Made by a program: the position numbers and the translations under genes. The notes under the pieces are model-generated. The model was not told the DNA's origin. It searched no databases and saw only the letters and a program-made list of their open reading frames with translations. Shown here piece after piece: positions 8,012 to 16,142 of a DNA stretch of 64,000 nt. How positions within the stretch are numbered: the stretch's first letter is position 1; the number at the start of each line of letters is the position of its first letter. Source of the stretch: Mesorhizobium sp. YC-39 (GTDB taxonomy: Bacteria > Pseudomonadota > Alphaproteobacteria > Rhizobiales > Rhizobiaceae); NCBI RefSeq assembly GCF_025753795.1, contig NZ_JAOWPS010000001.1, positions 186,001-250,000 on the forward strand, written 5' to 3'.

Positions 8012-9598
8012 CTAAATTTTCTTGAGGATGTCTATACTCATCACCTTATGCTCGTAGACGGTATCAGCCTTGTCGCTATTTTCGGCGCCGTGCGTTGCAA
8101 TACCTATGGCCAAGCCATTTGCGTCAATCAACGGTCCACCGCTGTTTCCTGAAACAATTGATTTGTCTAATATGTAGTGCTGTAGGGTGCTTTTAGTTTG
8201 TAAGCCCTGTATCTGGGCGTTTTTGATGGCAATAGTCTTCCCGGGCGCCCAGGCGGGATATCCCAAAAGGGTTACGTCTGTTCCGATAGCTGGAGGGTCG
8301 CCGTCGTAGATTTTTAGCGGCTTCCACGATTTGTTCGGGTGCTTTATCTCTAGGACAGCTATGTCCATCTCCTCGTTGAATCTCACCTTTTTCGCTTCAT
8401 ATCTTACGGATGGTTGGTTCGGTGAGAAAATAGTGATGTTCTCCGATGGAACGCAGTGGTAGCAAGTAACCACGTGCGCGTCGTCGATCAAGAAACAAGT
8501 TCCTTGAGTTATATTGTCGTCGTCCTCGACTATAAAAACTGAATTCATATAGTGATCGATCTTATCAAATACCTTGATCTTTTTTAGTGCCAGTTTGTTA
8601 AAATTATAAGCCAACTTAGTGTACACCGGATCGTCATATCCGCGTACGTGCCCAACATACTGTATCTGACCTATGAGTTTATCAATGACGGCCGATGGCT
8701 TCGACTTGTTTTTCGAAAGAAATTTCTTGTTGTAAGTTTCCGTGTACCTCTCAAGGCCGAATTTCTTCAGAGCGTGAAAAGACGCGTACAGATCTCTGAT
8801 ATAGGATCTGTCCACGTTGGCGAATTTATTGACCGTTAATCCAGTCACGGTTTGGCGACTGCTAGCTTTCGACAGCCTAGTTTTCTTATCGTTAACTTTG
8901 AATCCTGCGGCTTCGAATATGGCCCGCAGCGGATTTGATAATTTCCAGACGTCGCCTTCCAAGGTCGCAACTTGGGTTGGGATAGATGCTCGCCGGGACG
9001 ATATCGTTATGTCGTCGGCATACCGTGTGTACTGCAGGCCAAGTCCCTTGCAGAGTTTTATCAGCTCCCGATCTAGAGTTGATGCGATTAAATTCGACAC
9101 AATCGGTGACGTCGGCGCGCCTTGAGGCAGCTTGTTGCAGTGACAAATTATGGTAGCCAAAGCCGTCGCAGTATCGGCGGGGAGCTCGAATGGTTTCGCC
9201 AGAAAAAGACCTCGAACGCGGCCGAAGTTAATGCTGTCAAAAAAACCCTCAATGTCTATGTTGAGGATCCACTTTCGCCGCAAGTGAGCTTTGGCGTTCG
9301 TTACGATTGATCGACCTTTGGCGAAGCCGTGGACAGCTGTACCGGGATCATAAAAGCTATAAAGGTGGTTTGAAAGCTGAGTTTGGATGAACCGTATGCC
9401 GTTAATGGGGCGTGAAATAACGCGAGCCTCCCCATTTCGCTTAGATATAGAAAATTCCTTGTACCTAAGAGACTCCTGAAGGCGGTAGAAATAATAAGAA
9501 TAATTCTTTGCATATGAAGTCTTCAAAAATGAGCAAAGCGCCCGACGCCCCGCTATCTTCCGGAAGGTGGCAAGTTTGTCATTTTGAATTATTGGCAT
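8012..9598 (-). CDS. Retron-type reverse transcriptase fused to a trypsin-like serine protease
   Basis: A 528-residue two-domain protein. Residues ~1-320 are a reverse transcriptase: retron motif X NAKAH (101-105), ILNIDIEGFFDS (111-122), QGAPTSP (159-165), the catalytic TRYADDITIS (YADD 193-196) and the retron motif VTG (251-253). Residues ~355-528 are a chymotrypsin-fold protease with a complete His-Asp-Ser set: His381 in TCYHCV, Asp412 in EMDIAVLEI, and Ser486 in SGNSGGPL. Retron RTs make a branched RNA-DNA molecule from an adjacent RNA and often work in anti-phage defence, where a linked domain is the effector. A candidate template RNA lies directly upstream (9608-9762). No clear ribosome binding site precedes the ATG. 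The coding region is AT-rich. RT-protease fusions have, as far as I recall, been noted among retron groups; function here is inferred. Confidence 0.9.
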   Translation of the reverse strand: MPIIQNDKLATFRKIAGRRALCSFLKTSYAKNYSYYFYRLQESLRYKEFSISKRNGEARVISRPINGIRFIQTQLSNHLYSFYDPGTAVHGFAKGRSIVTNAKAHLRRKWILNIDIEGFFDSINFGRVRGLFLAKPFELPADTATALATIICHCNKLPQGAPTSPIVSNLIASTLDRELIKLCKGLGLQYTRYADDITISSRRASIPTQVATLEGDVWKLSNPLRAIFEAAGFKVNDKKTRLSKASSRQTVTGLTVNKFANVDRSYIRDLYASFHALKKFGLERYTETYNKKFLSKNKSKPSAVIDKLIGQIQYVGHVRGYDDPVYTKLAYNFNKLALKKIKVFDKIDHYMNSVFIVEDDDNITQGTCFLIDDAHVVTCYHCVPSENITIFSPNQPSVRYEAKKVRFNEEMDIAVLEIKHPNKSWKPLKIYDGDPPAIGTDVTLLGYPAWAPGKTIAIKNAQIQGLQTKSTLQHYILDKSIVSGNSGGPLIDANGLAIGIATHGAENSDKADTVYEHKVMSIDILKKI

Positions 9599-9607
9599 TC
9601 GATTGGG

Positions 9608-9762
9608 TGACGCGGGGTCTATTAGGTATTCTTACCTGTAGCCCCGGGCGACCCCGTGGCGTGCTCGCCGGTCTGCAGGCCCGTGTCGAGCGAAAGTCGG
9701 TAACGTCTTAATCTCTGTCGCAGTAACGTCAACAGAACTCAATCTCCCAAGACCCCACGTCA
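9608..9762 (-). ncRNA. Candidate retron msr-msd RNA with a1/a2 flanking repeats
   Basis: Read on the minus strand, TGACGTGGGGTCT (9762-9750) and AGACCCCGCGTCA (9620-9608) form a 13-base inverted repeat with one G-U pair. The second copy ends 9 bases before the RT start codon, as retron a1/a2 repeats do. Inside are an early 7-bp hairpin (TCTGTTG with CGACAGA, 9736-9714), suitable for an msr stem; a long imperfect stem at 9679-9635 (CCTGCAGACCGGCGA with TCGCCCGGGGCTACAGG), suitable for the msd; and a small AGGTA/TACCT hairpin next to a2. The total of 155 bases is in the range of known retron RNAs. The branching G could not be assigned with certainty. Confidence 0.65.
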
Positions 9763-9895
9763 ACATCTACGCTACCGAAGTAGCGTTGCTCGCGCCATAG
9801 AGGTTGCGGGGCGCCTCACGTTTTGCACAGCAAATGCACACTGGGAGCAAGGACCTGCCGCAACGTTTACAAACAATAGCCGCAACGACGATCAT

Positions 9896-10126
9896 TTGCT
9901 CGCTGTTTCGGAAAGCAATTATAATTGTCTGTTCTCATCAACACTGTGGGGCGCTCTCCCTCGCGGCCGGGCGGGCCGTTTCATTCCGGGGGGATCATCA
10001 CGGCGCTTTGCCGTCGCGCTATGTTTTGCCGCATCGTTCGCGCCGGCTGCTTATGTCTGGCCGGGCGATGGCAAGGATTTCTATCTCAACGACGGCGAGA
10101 CCGAGGAGATTGATCTGGTGCCGTGA
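9896..10126 (+). other. Possible small ORF or gene remnant at the island edge
   Basis: The last ~42 codons of this 76-codon frame look protein-like: a hydrophobic export-like stretch RRFAVALCFAASFAPAAY is followed by the polar VWPGDGKDFYLNDGETEEID and a TGA at 10126. The upstream codons do not look coding. It may be a tiny exported protein using an internal non-ATG start or the tail of a gene cut when the retron island was gained. No family was recognised. The stretch 9763-9895 before it shows no feature I can support. Confidence 0.25.
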
Positions 10127-10130
10127 GCGG

Positions 10131-10158
10131 CCAATCTCCCCCAGAAGGGGGGAGATCG
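10131..10158. repeat. Single palindromic repeat arm
   Basis: CCAATCTCCCCCAGAAGGGG followed by GGAGATCG is a single hairpin arm of the same palindromic family seen at 10857-10907, here without its partner region. Confidence 0.6.
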
Positions 10159-10217
10159 CTACTTGACGCCCTTCGCGCAGCAGCCTTAGCCTGCCTGCAA
10201 CCCAGGAGACCCCACCC

Positions 10218-10844
10218 ATGGCAGGCACGGTCCAAGGCGAAAAAATCGATGTCGGCTTTTCGGGCCGGCGCTGCATTCATTCGCGCAATTGCGTGCTGGG
10301 CGATCCGCATGTCTTCGTGCCCAACGCGCCCGGCCAGTGGATCCATCCCGAGGCGGCCAGCGTCGAGAAGATCGTGGCGATCGCCGAAAGCTGCCCGTCG
10401 GGCGCCATCACCTATGTCAGGAAGGACGGCGGACCGCAGGAGAAGCCGCCGGTGGTCAACACGGTGCGGGTCAGGGAAAACGGCCCGCTTGCGATGCATG
10501 CCGAGATCGTGCTCGGCGGCGAGACCTTCTTCCGCGCCACGCTCTGCCGCTGCGGCGCCTCGGAAAACAAGCCGTTCTGCGACAACAGCCACATCAAGGC
10601 CGGCTTCACCGCCACCGGCGAGCCGCCGCTGAAGGACACGCCGGCGCTGGAGGCGCGGGATGGTCCGCTGACGGTGACGCCAACCACCAACGGCCCGCTC
10701 AAGCTCGAAGGCAATGTCGAAATCGTCACCGGCACCGGCCACACGGTCGACCGCACAACGCGCACCTTCCTCTGCCGCTGCGGCCATTCGGCCAACAAGC
10801 CATTCTGCGACGGCAGCCACAAGCGCGTGGGGTTTGTGGGGTAG
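10218..10844 (+). CDS. CDGSH iron-sulfur protein with N-terminal 4Fe-4S-type domain
   Basis: The 208-residue protein has three metal-binding parts. Residues ~12-65 form a Fer4_19-like domain (RRCIHSRNCV, later SCPSGAI). Two CDGSH motifs follow: CRCGASENKPFCDNSH (~residues 113-128) and CRCGHSANKPFCDGSH (~188-203), each with the 3-Cys/1-His ligand set of mitoNEET-type 2Fe-2S clusters. Such tandem bacterial CDGSH proteins are soluble and thought to take part in electron transfer or Fe-S/redox handling, but have no defined pathway. The gene stands alone between repeats. The family assignment is secure. Confidence 0.92.
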   Translation: MAGTVQGEKIDVGFSGRRCIHSRNCVLGDPHVFVPNAPGQWIHPEAASVEKIVAIAESCPSGAITYVRKDGGPQEKPPVVNTVRVRENGPLAMHAEIVLGGETFFRATLCRCGASENKPFCDNSHIKAGFTATGEPPLKDTPALEARDGPLTVTPTTNGPLKLEGNVEIVTGTGHTVDRTTRTFLCRCGHSANKPFCDGSHKRVGFVG

Positions 10845-10856
10845 GTGGTCGAACTG

Positions 10857-10907
10857 CCAATCTCCCCCCTTGTGGGGGAGATGTCCGGCAGGACAGAGGG
10901 GGGCGCC
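10857..10907. repeat. Inverted repeat arm, left of intact DUF559 gene
   Basis: A 51-base arm with CTCCCCCCTTGTGGGGGAG, the GTCCGGCAGGAC stem and AGAGGGGGGCGCC. Its reverse complement occurs almost unchanged at 11327-11377, on the other side of the DUF559 gene. Confidence 0.88.
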
Positions 10908-10932
10908 GTAGAGCGCTAATTTCAGCAGCACA

Positions 10933-11304
10933 ATGCCTCACACACTTCTGCCTCCAAAACATCGCGCAAACGCCAGATCGATGCGCAAGGTCATGACACC
11001 AGCCGAACTGAAGCTTTGGAACGAGCTTCGCGCGCACCGGTTGATGGGGCTTGGCTTCCGGCGACAATTTCCGATCGCCGGCTACATTGTCGACTTCGCT
11101 TGTTCGGAGAAGAAACTGATTGTCGAGGTTGATGGCTCCCAGCATGCGCAAGGCGATGCTGTTGCGGGCGACGCGGCAAGGACTGCGCGTCTGGAACAGG
11201 ATGGCTGGACCGTCCTGCGCTTCTGGAACGACGACATTATCCGCGACATCGACAATGTCTGCCAGCATATTGTGATTGCGGCGGGGCTCGCCGAGGTGCC
11301 TTAG
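10933..11304 (+). CDS. DUF559 (Vsr-like endonuclease fold) protein, intact
   Basis: A 123-residue protein with the DUF559 pattern: RSMRKVMTPAELKLWNELRA at the N-terminus, then GLGFRRQFPIAGYIVDFAC, the metal-site-like IVEVDGSQHAQ and the closing WTVLRFWNDDIIRDIDNVCQ. The fold is that of Vsr/restriction-type nucleases, with the Asp of VDFAC and the Glu and Asp of VEVDG as possible metal ligands. Cellular function is not known. The gene sits 25 bases inside one repeat arm and 22 bases from the inverted partner arm, so the whole unit is a 521-base cassette. A decayed paralogue with the same layout lies at 2953-3567. Confidence 0.88.
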   Translation: MPHTLLPPKHRANARSMRKVMTPAELKLWNELRAHRLMGLGFRRQFPIAGYIVDFACSEKKLIVEVDGSQHAQGDAVAGDAARTARLEQDGWTVLRFWNDDIIRDIDNVCQHIVIAAGLAEVP

Positions 11305-11326
11305 ATCGTGGCAAGGCCGGCGGGAC

Positions 11327-11377
11327 AGCGCCCCCCTCTGTCCTGCCGGACATCTCCCCCACGAGGGGGGAGATTGG
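11327..11377. repeat. Inverted repeat arm, right of intact DUF559 gene
   Basis: Near-perfect reverse complement of 10857-10907 (one visible substitution in the loop, ACGAGG for ACAAGG). The two arms are about 420 bases apart and enclose only the DUF559 gene. Confidence 0.88.
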
Positions 11378-11481
11378 CCGTCACCGCGATCATCGCCTGT
11401 TGGACCAGCGCTCGTGGCTTTATCGGCCCGCCAGTATCGGCTAAGGGGCGGGGACGAAATTCCCCGGACCGCTGCCCGCCC

Positions 11482-13509
11482 ATGACCGCCAAGCCCAAAC
11501 CCTCGCCCCTGTTCCTCGGCATCGACACCGGCGGCACCTATACCGACGCCGTGCTGTGGTCGGAAGCCGGTGGTGCCCAGGGCAAGGTGCTCGCCAAGGC
11601 CAAGGCGCTGACCACCCGCCACGATCTGGCGGTCGGCATATCGGGCGCGGTCGATGCGGTGCTGGAGAAATCCGCCACCGATCCGACCGCGATCAAACTT
11701 GTGTCGATGTCGACGACGCTCGCCACCAACGCGCTGGTCGAGGGGCAGGGCGGGCGCGTGGCGCTGGTGATGATCGGCTTTTCCGAGGGCGACCTCGCCC
11801 GCGACGGGCTGAAGGCGGCACTTGGCACCGACCCGGTGGTGTTCTGCCCCGGCGGCCATGATGTCCATGGCAATGCAGCCAAGCTCGATCTCGCCGGGCT
11901 GGAGGCCGCCCTGCCGGAGCTCGGCGCCTCGGTGTCCGGCTTTGCCATCTGCGCCTACTTTGCTACTCGCAACCCGGCGCATGAGCTCGCTGCCCGCGAC
12001 CTGATCCGCGAGAAAACCGGCCTGCCGGTCACTGCCAGCCACGAACTGTCGGCCAAGCTCGGCGGCCCGCGCCGGGCGCTCACCACGCTGCTCAACGCCA
12101 GGCTGATCTCGATGATCGACCGGCTGGTGGCGGCGACCGAAGGGTTTTTGGCCGCGCGCAACATTGCCGCGCCGCTGATGGTGGTGCGCGGCGACGGCGC
12201 GCTGGTCTCGGCCGCCTTTGCCCGCCAGCGGCCGATCGAGACGATCCTGTCCGGCCCCGCCGCCAGCCTGGTCGGCGCCCGCCACATGACCGGGCTCGAC
12301 AATGCCATGGTCTCCGATATCGGCGGCACCACCACCGATGTCGCCGTGCTCGATCAGGGCCGCCCCAGGCTCGATCCGGAAGGCGCCACGGTCGGCGGCT
12401 TCCGCACCATGGTCGAGGCGGTGGCCATGCGCACCTACGGCCTCGGCGGCGATTCCGAAGTGGCACTGGAGGATGGCGCGCTTAACCCGAAAATCCTGCT
12501 CGGGCCGCGCCGCCTGGTGCCGCTGGCGCTGGCTGGCATGGTGCATGGCGAGGCCGTGACATCGGAACTGGAGCGCCAGCTGCGCGCGCCGAACCCCGGC
12601 CGCATGGATGGCCGCTTCGCCGTGCGCACCGGCGTACCGGAGCGGCTCGCCGCCGGCCTCACCGCGCCGGAAGCGAGGCTCTACGAGGCAATCGGCAGCG
12701 TGCCGCTGGCGCTGGACAGGCTGCTCACCTCGAACGCCCAGAACGCCACCTTGAACCGGCTGGTGTCGCGCGGCCTGGTGCATATTTCCGGGTTCACGCC
12801 GTCGGATGCCGCACATGTCTTGGGCAAGCAGGCTAACTGGGACGCGGCACCGGCCCGACTCGGCGCCGAGCTGTTTTCGCGCAAGCGCGACGGCCGCGGC
12901 CAGTTCATTGCCGCGACGCCGGAGGCGATCTCGGAACGCGTGCTGGTGACGCTGACCCGCTGGTCGGCCGAATACATTCTCGAAACCGCCTTCGCCGAGG
13001 ATGGGCTGGATGGTGCCGCGACCGTGGCGCATGCGCTGGTGCAGCGCGCCGTCGATTCTCATCCCGGCATCGCCCGGCTCAGCGTCGCGCTCGACCGCCC
13101 GGTCATCGGCCTCGGCGCCTCGGCGCCGCTGCACTACGCGGGCCTCGCCGAACTGGTCGGCAATGACTGCGTCGTGCCGCAGGATACCGACGTCGCCAAC
13201 GCGCTCGGCGCCGTCGTCGGCCAGGTCCGCGTCTCGGCCGAGGCGCGCGTCAGCCAGCCCAAGGAAGGGCTGTTCCGCGTCGCCTCAGGCGAAACCGTGC
13301 GCGATTTTCTCGACGAGGCGGCGGCGCTCGCGGCGGCCGAGGCCGATGTGCGCGCGCTTGCCGCCGGGCGAGCCAGGGACGCCGGCACCGACAGCGCCGA
13401 GATCGAGGTCGCCACCGAATTCCGCGTCTCGACCGTCGAAGCCCAGCGCATGTTCATCGAGGCGCATGTGGTGGCGGTGGCCTCGGGCAGGCCGAGGATC
13501 GCGGTGTGA
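11482..13509 (+). CDS. Hydantoinase/oxoprolinase family protein (HyuA-like)
   Basis: The 675-residue product starts MTAKPKPSPLFLGIDTGGTY, containing the ASKHA-type phosphate loop GIDTGGTYTDAVLW of the family. It continues with STTLATNALVEGQGG, the SGPAASLVGARHMTGLDNA segment and DIGGTTTDVAVLDQG. These proteins catalyse ATP-dependent opening of hydantoin or 5-oxoproline type rings, usually with an HyuB partner; no HyuB gene is present next to it. The frame extends upstream into the repeat arm, so the ATG at 11482, 20 bases before the Gly-rich loop, is the likely start. Substrate unknown. Confidence 0.88.
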   Translation: MTAKPKPSPLFLGIDTGGTYTDAVLWSEAGGAQGKVLAKAKALTTRHDLAVGISGAVDAVLEKSATDPTAIKLVSMSTTLATNALVEGQGGRVALVMIGFSEGDLARDGLKAALGTDPVVFCPGGHDVHGNAAKLDLAGLEAALPELGASVSGFAICAYFATRNPAHELAARDLIREKTGLPVTASHELSAKLGGPRRALTTLLNARLISMIDRLVAATEGFLAARNIAAPLMVVRGDGALVSAAFARQRPIETILSGPAASLVGARHMTGLDNAMVSDIGGTTTDVAVLDQGRPRLDPEGATVGGFRTMVEAVAMRTYGLGGDSEVALEDGALNPKILLGPRRLVPLALAGMVHGEAVTSELERQLRAPNPGRMDGRFAVRTGVPERLAAGLTAPEARLYEAIGSVPLALDRLLTSNAQNATLNRLVSRGLVHISGFTPSDAAHVLGKQANWDAAPARLGAELFSRKRDGRGQFIAATPEAISERVLVTLTRWSAEYILETAFAEDGLDGAATVAHALVQRAVDSHPGIARLSVALDRPVIGLGASAPLHYAGLAELVGNDCVVPQDTDVANALGAVVGQVRVSAEARVSQPKEGLFRVASGETVRDFLDEAAALAAAEADVRALAAGRARDAGTDSAEIEVATEFRVSTVEAQRMFIEAHVVAVASGRPRIAV

Positions 13510-13515
13510 GCGGAT

Positions 13516-13670
13516 AATCTCCCCCCTTGAGGGGGAGATGTCGCCAAAGGCGACAGAGGGGGTCACCGCGCGTGGAGCGCCAACCTCATCTGCCGCAGCA
13601 GGCCGAGCCCGGTCGGACCGACCCCCTCTGGCCGCTTCGCGGCCATCTCCCCCTCAAGGGGGGAGATCGG
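13516..13670. repeat. Compound palindromic intergenic repeat (arm-spacer-inverted arm)
   Basis: Same organisation as 764-914: CTCCCCCCTTGAGGGGGAG arm with GTCGCC/GGCGAC stem, ~55-base spacer containing CGCGTGGAGCGCC and TCTGCCGCAG, then the inverted arm. Both arms and spacer are similar between the two copies, so the whole ~150-base block is the repeating unit. Confidence 0.82.
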
Positions 13671-13762
13671 CTGCAAAATGCCCACCTTCACCCTAAGCTG
13701 AATTGACCCTGCCACCCCAACATGCCAAAGGCGCGCAAAGCCTTCGCCTGGAGAAGCCCCTG

Positions 13763-15937
13763 ATGACCGATCGCATCGAGATCGCCGGATTGCGGATTGC
13801 CCGCGAATTGCACGACTTCGTCGCGCACGAAGCGCTGCCGGGCACCGGCATCGAGGCGGACGCTTTCTGGAACGGCTTCTCGGCCATCGTCCATGATCTC
13901 GCACCGAAGAACCGGGCGCTGCTCGAAAAACGCGATGCCATGCAGGAGAGCCTCGACGGCTGGTACCGCGACCATGGCGCGCCCGTCGACATGGAGGCCT
14001 ACAAAACCTTCCTGAAGGAGATCGGCTATCTCGTGCCCGAAGGGCCGGCCTTTTCGGTCGCCACCGGCAATGTCGACCCGGAGATCGCACGCGTTGCCGG
14101 GCCGCAGCTGGTCGTGCCGGTGATGAATGCGCGCTATGCGCTGAACGCCGCCAATGCGCGCTGGGGCTCGCTCTATGACGCGCTCTACGGCACCGATGCC
14201 ATTCCGGAGGCCGGCGGTGCCGAGAAGGGCAAGGGCTTCAATCCCGCACGCGGCGCGAAAGTCATCGCCTGGGCGAAAAATTTCCTCGACGAGGCGGTGC
14301 CGCTCACCTCGGGCAAATGGGCGGGGGTGAACGGTCTCTCGATTGCCCACGGCATGCTGCGGCTGGGCGAGGGCGCCGGCGCCACCACGCTGGCCGACCC
14401 CAAGCAATTTGCCGGCTATCGCGGCGATGCCGCCAATCCCGATTCCGTGCTCTTGGTCAAGAACGGCCTGCACATCGAAATCCTTGTCGATCGCGCCAAC
14501 CAGATCGGCCGCACCGACCCGGCAGGCATTGCCGATGTCGTGCTGGAATCGGCGCTGACCACCATCCAGGACTGCGAGGATTCGGTTGCGGCGGTGGATG
14601 CCGAGGACAAGGTCGTCGTCTATCGCAACTGGCTCGGCCTGATGAAGGGCGACCTGGCGGAAGAGATCACCAAGGCCGGCAAGACTTTTGTCCGCAAGCT
14701 CAATCCCGACCGCGCTTACACCGCGCCCGATGGTTCCACGCTGACGCTGCCCGGCCGCTCGTTGATGCTGGTGCGCAATGTCGGTCACCTCATGACCAAT
14801 CCGGCGATCCTTGACCGCGACGGCAACGAAGTGCCGGAAGGCATCATGGATGCGGCGCTGACGGCGCTGATCGCGCTGCACGATGTCGGGCCGAACGGGC
14901 GGCGCGCCAACTCCCGCGCCAGCTCGATGTATGTCGTGAAACCCAAGATGCACGGGCCTGAAGAGGTCGCTTTCGCCGTCGAGATTTTCGACCGCGTCGA
15001 GGCATTGCTCGGGATGCCTGCCAATACCATCAAGATGGGCATCATGGACGAGGAGCGGCGCACCACCGTCAACCTCAAGGAGGCGATCCGCGCGGCAAGG
15101 GAGCGCGTCGTCTTCATCAACACCGGCTTCCTCGACCGCACCGGCGACGAGATCCACACCTCGATGGAAGCCGGCCCGATGATCCGCAAGGGCGACATGA
15201 AGCAGGCCGCCTGGATTTCCGCCTATGAGGCCTGGAATGTCGATACCGGTCTGGAATGCGGGCTGGCCGGCCATGCCCAGATCGGCAAGGGCATGTGGGC
15301 GATGCCGGATCTGATGGCGGCGATGCTGGAACAGAAGATCGCGCATCCGAAAGCCGGCGCCAACACCGCCTGGGTGCCGTCGCCGACGGCGGCCACGCTG
15401 CACGCCACGCATTATCACAAGGTCGATGTCCATGCCGTGCAGGCAGCGCTGAAAAGTCGGCCCAAGGCGAAGCTCGACGACATCCTCTCGGTGCCGGTGG
15501 CGGTGCGGCCGAACTGGACGCCGGACGAGATCCAGCGCGAGCTCGACAACAACGCCCAGGGGATACTCGGCTATGTCGTGCGCTGGATCGACCAGGGCGT
15601 CGGCTGTTCCAAGGTGCCCGACATCAACGATGTCGGCCTGATGGAGGACCGCGCCACGCTGCGCATTTCCTCCCAGCACATCGCCAACTGGCTGCGCCAC
15701 AATGTGTGTTCTGAGATCCAGGTGATGGATTCGCTGCAGCGCATGGCGGCCATCGTCGACCGCCAGAATGTCGGCGACCCGCTCTACCGGCCGATGGCCC
15801 CGGATTTCGACAAGTCCATCGCCTTCCAGGCCGCCTGCGACCTGGTGTTCAAGGGCGCCGTCCAGCCCAACGGCTACACCGAGCCGGTGCTGCACGCGCG
15901 GCGGCTGGAGCTGAAGGCAAGGGACCGGGCCGGATAG
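13763..15937 (+). CDS. glcB: Malate synthase G
   Basis: The 724-residue length and conserved blocks identify the G isoform: [22 protein letters not shown] text ([20 protein letters not shown]), [36 protein letters not shown] with the catalytic Asp-Glu region, and [20 protein letters not shown]. It condenses glyoxylate and acetyl-CoA to malate in the glyoxylate bypass and glycolate use. The frame is open from 13703; the ATG at 13763 is preferred because [20 protein letters not shown] matches usual starts and a GGAG motif precedes it. It is a single-gene unit between repeats. Confidence 0.97.
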   Translation: MTDRIEIAGLRIARELHDFVAHEALPGTGIEADAFWNGFSAIVHDLAPKNRALLEKRDAMQESLDGWYRDHGAPVDMEAYKTFLKEIGYLVPEGPAFSVATGNVDPEIARVAGPQLVVPVMNARYALNAANARWGSLYDALYGTDAIPEAGGAEKGKGFNPARGAKVIAWAKNFLDEAVPLTSGKWAGVNGLSIAHGMLRLGEGAGATTLADPKQFAGYRGDAANPDSVLLVKNGLHIEILVDRANQIGRTDPAGIADVVLESALTTIQDCEDSVAAVDAEDKVVVYRNWLGLMKGDLAEEITKAGKTFVRKLNPDRAYTAPDGSTLTLPGRSLMLVRNVGHLMTNPAILDRDGNEVPEGIMDAALTALIALHDVGPNGRRANSRASSMYVVKPKMHGPEEVAFAVEIFDRVEALLGMPANTIKMGIMDEERRTTVNLKEAIRAARERVVFINTGFLDRTGDEIHTSMEAGPMIRKGDMKQAAWISAYEAWNVDTGLECGLAGHAQIGKGMWAMPDLMAAMLEQKIAHPKAGANTAWVPSPTAATLHATHYHKVDVHAVQAALKSRPKAKLDDILSVPVAVRPNWTPDEIQRELDNNAQGILGYVVRWIDQGVGCSKVPDINDVGLMEDRATLRISSQHIANWLRHNVCSEIQVMDSLQRMAAIVDRQNVGDPLYRPMAPDFDKSIAFQAACDLVFKGAVQPNGYTEPVLHARRLELKARDRAG

Positions 15938-15941
15938 CGCC

Positions 15942-16124
15942 AGCGTCCCCCTCCCCCTTGAGGGGAGGGTGGCCATTAGAGCGCAGCGCGTCCGTCGGAC
16001 GCGCAAAGGACGCTCTAAGACTTTGAGTTTCCGCATCGTGCTTTCCGAAAATCGAACACGATTTTCGGGCCGATGCGGGATGGCCGGGAGGGGTCCCGCG
16101 TGCAGCGCGCCGACCTCAATCCTG
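15942..16124. repeat. Nested intergenic repeats: one element inserted into another
   Basis: The left part (15942-15974, GCGTCCCCCTCCCCCTTGAG...) and the right part (16078-16124, ATGGCCGGGAGGGGTCCCGC...) together match the continuous repeat at 17541-17618. Between them lies ~103 bases of a different repeat, with palindromes GCGTCCGTCGGACGC and CGAAAATCGAACACGATTTTCG. This is direct evidence that the second element inserted into the first. Confidence 0.7.
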
Positions 16125-16142
16125 GCGCATGCGCGCGGACAA

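Noticed and set aside
6706..9762. Panacea pair and retron as one combined system
   Set aside because: The two units face each other with separate promoters and no shared sequence signal; co-location in an island is not enough to claim a joint function.
10726..13134. An 802-codon open frame on the minus strand
   Set aside because: It is antisense to the hydantoinase/oxoprolinase and CDGSH genes, crosses three intergenic repeats, and its text is Arg/Gly/His-rich without domains. Long antisense frames are expected at this GC content.
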